A stretch of 7,262 nt of DNA, taken from the NCBI GenBank assembly GCA_031287395.1, contig JAITTA010000061.1, positions 1-7,262 on the forward strand, written 5' to 3'. Both the position numbers and the translations under genes were made by a program. A model generated the notes under the pieces. That model searched no databases. It saw only the letters and a program-made list of their open reading frames with translations, and was not told the origin of the DNA. The first letter of the stretch is position 1, and each line of letters starts with the position of its first letter. This document shows positions 6,922 to 7,262 of this stretch, piece by piece. The DNA is from Dysgonamonadaceae bacterium. Its GTDB lineage: Bacteria > Bacteroidota > Bacteroidia > Bacteroidales > Azobacteroidaceae.

Positions 6922-7262
6922 ATGAATATCGAATTTACTTCTCTGTCTTTGGTTTTTTCAGGCTGTGTATGTGGTGTTTATGCACAACCGGTTCAGGAAA
7001 AACCGAATCTTATCCTGATCATGACCGACCAACAACGGTTTGATTGTCTCGGAACGATGGGAAACCGACAGATTTCAACACCTCACATGGATCAATTGGC
7101 CGGAGATGGTTTCCTGTTTCGTAACGCTTACACTTCGACTCCCAGTAGTACTCCCGCCCGGGCGGCTTTGCTTACAGGATGTTCTCCGTGGAAGCACGGG
7201 ATGTTGGGTTATTCGAAAATAGCTCCCAAATATCCTTATGAGATGCCGAGAATGCTTCGGGA
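6922..7262 (+). CDS. Sulfatase, serine-type (S1 family, formylglycine-dependent), N-terminal part
   Basis: The frame from ATG 6922 is open to the right edge, giving 113 complete residues of a protein that is usually about 450-550 residues long. It would hydrolyse sulfate esters, here presumably on a glycan handled by the neighbouring SusC/SusD. PNLILIMTDQQRFDCLG (residues 28-44) is the first metal-binding motif, with D36 and Q37 as likely calcium ligands. S76-T77-P78-A79-R80 followed by AALLTG is the sulfatase signature, so S76 (AGT at 7147-7149) is the residue expected to be converted to formylglycine by an anaerobic-type maturase (anSME). HMDQLAGDGFLFRNAY lies between them as in the family. 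The N-terminus looks like a secretion signal, with possible cleavage at VYA|Q (21/22), but the n-region has no lysine or arginine. An in-frame TAA at 6898 rules out an upstream start with ATG. The exact substrate subfamily is not determined. Confidence 0.92.
   Translation, partial: MNIEFTSLSLVFSGCVCGVYAQPVQEKPNLILIMTDQQRFDCLGTMGNRQISTPHMDQLAGDGFLFRNAYTSTPSSTPARAALLTGCSPWKHGMLGYSKIAPKYPYEMPRMLR

Noticed and set aside
7040..7222. A 60-codon plus-strand frame near the right edge
   Set aside because: It is a different frame of the sulfatase, whose conserved motifs occupy the same bases.

Overview
The window is part of a Bacteroidota, most likely Bacteroidales, polysaccharide utilization locus (PUL). 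All genes lie on the plus strand. The order is: end of an ECF sigma factor, a FecR-type anti-sigma factor, a SusC-type TonB-dependent transporter with an N-terminal STN domain, a SusD-type surface lipoprotein, and the start of a sulfatase. The phylum call rests on the SusC/SusD pair, the Bacteroidota-style sigma/FecR pair, the lack of Shine-Dalgarno sequences before the starts, and an exact match to the Bacteroides -7 promoter consensus TAnnTTTG. Genus and species cannot be read from the sequence.

Layout: bases 1-313 are the 3' end of the sigma gene (region 4 helix-turn-helix), open at the left edge. 380-1336 is the anti-sigma factor. 1337-1460 is a 124-bp leader that carries the strongest non-coding signal in the window. 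1461-4991 (SusC) and 5005-6807 (SusD) are 13 bp apart. 6808-6921 contains a perfect 21-bp inverted repeat. 6922 to the right edge is the N-terminal third or less of a serine-type sulfatase. No gene-free stretch exceeds 130 bases.

Likely working: SusC and SusD form an outer-membrane glycan import complex. The STN domain of SusC can report substrate binding to the periplasmic part of the anti-sigma factor, which would release the sigma factor to transcribe the susCD operon. The sulfatase suggests a sulfated glycan such as mucin, a glycosaminoglycan or an algal polysaccharide; the substrate cannot be narrowed further.

Main finding: the leader between the anti-sigma gene and susC carries, on the minus strand, a promoter -7 box overlapping the susC start codon and, about 70 nt further on, an intrinsic terminator. 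The terminator's two potential wobble positions pair only in the minus-strand RNA. This predicts an antisense RNA of about 73 nt lying wholly within the susC leader, in the arrangement known for DonS of the Bacteroides fragilis don PUL. It is not a new class, but it adds a repressor layer that ordinary gene calling misses.
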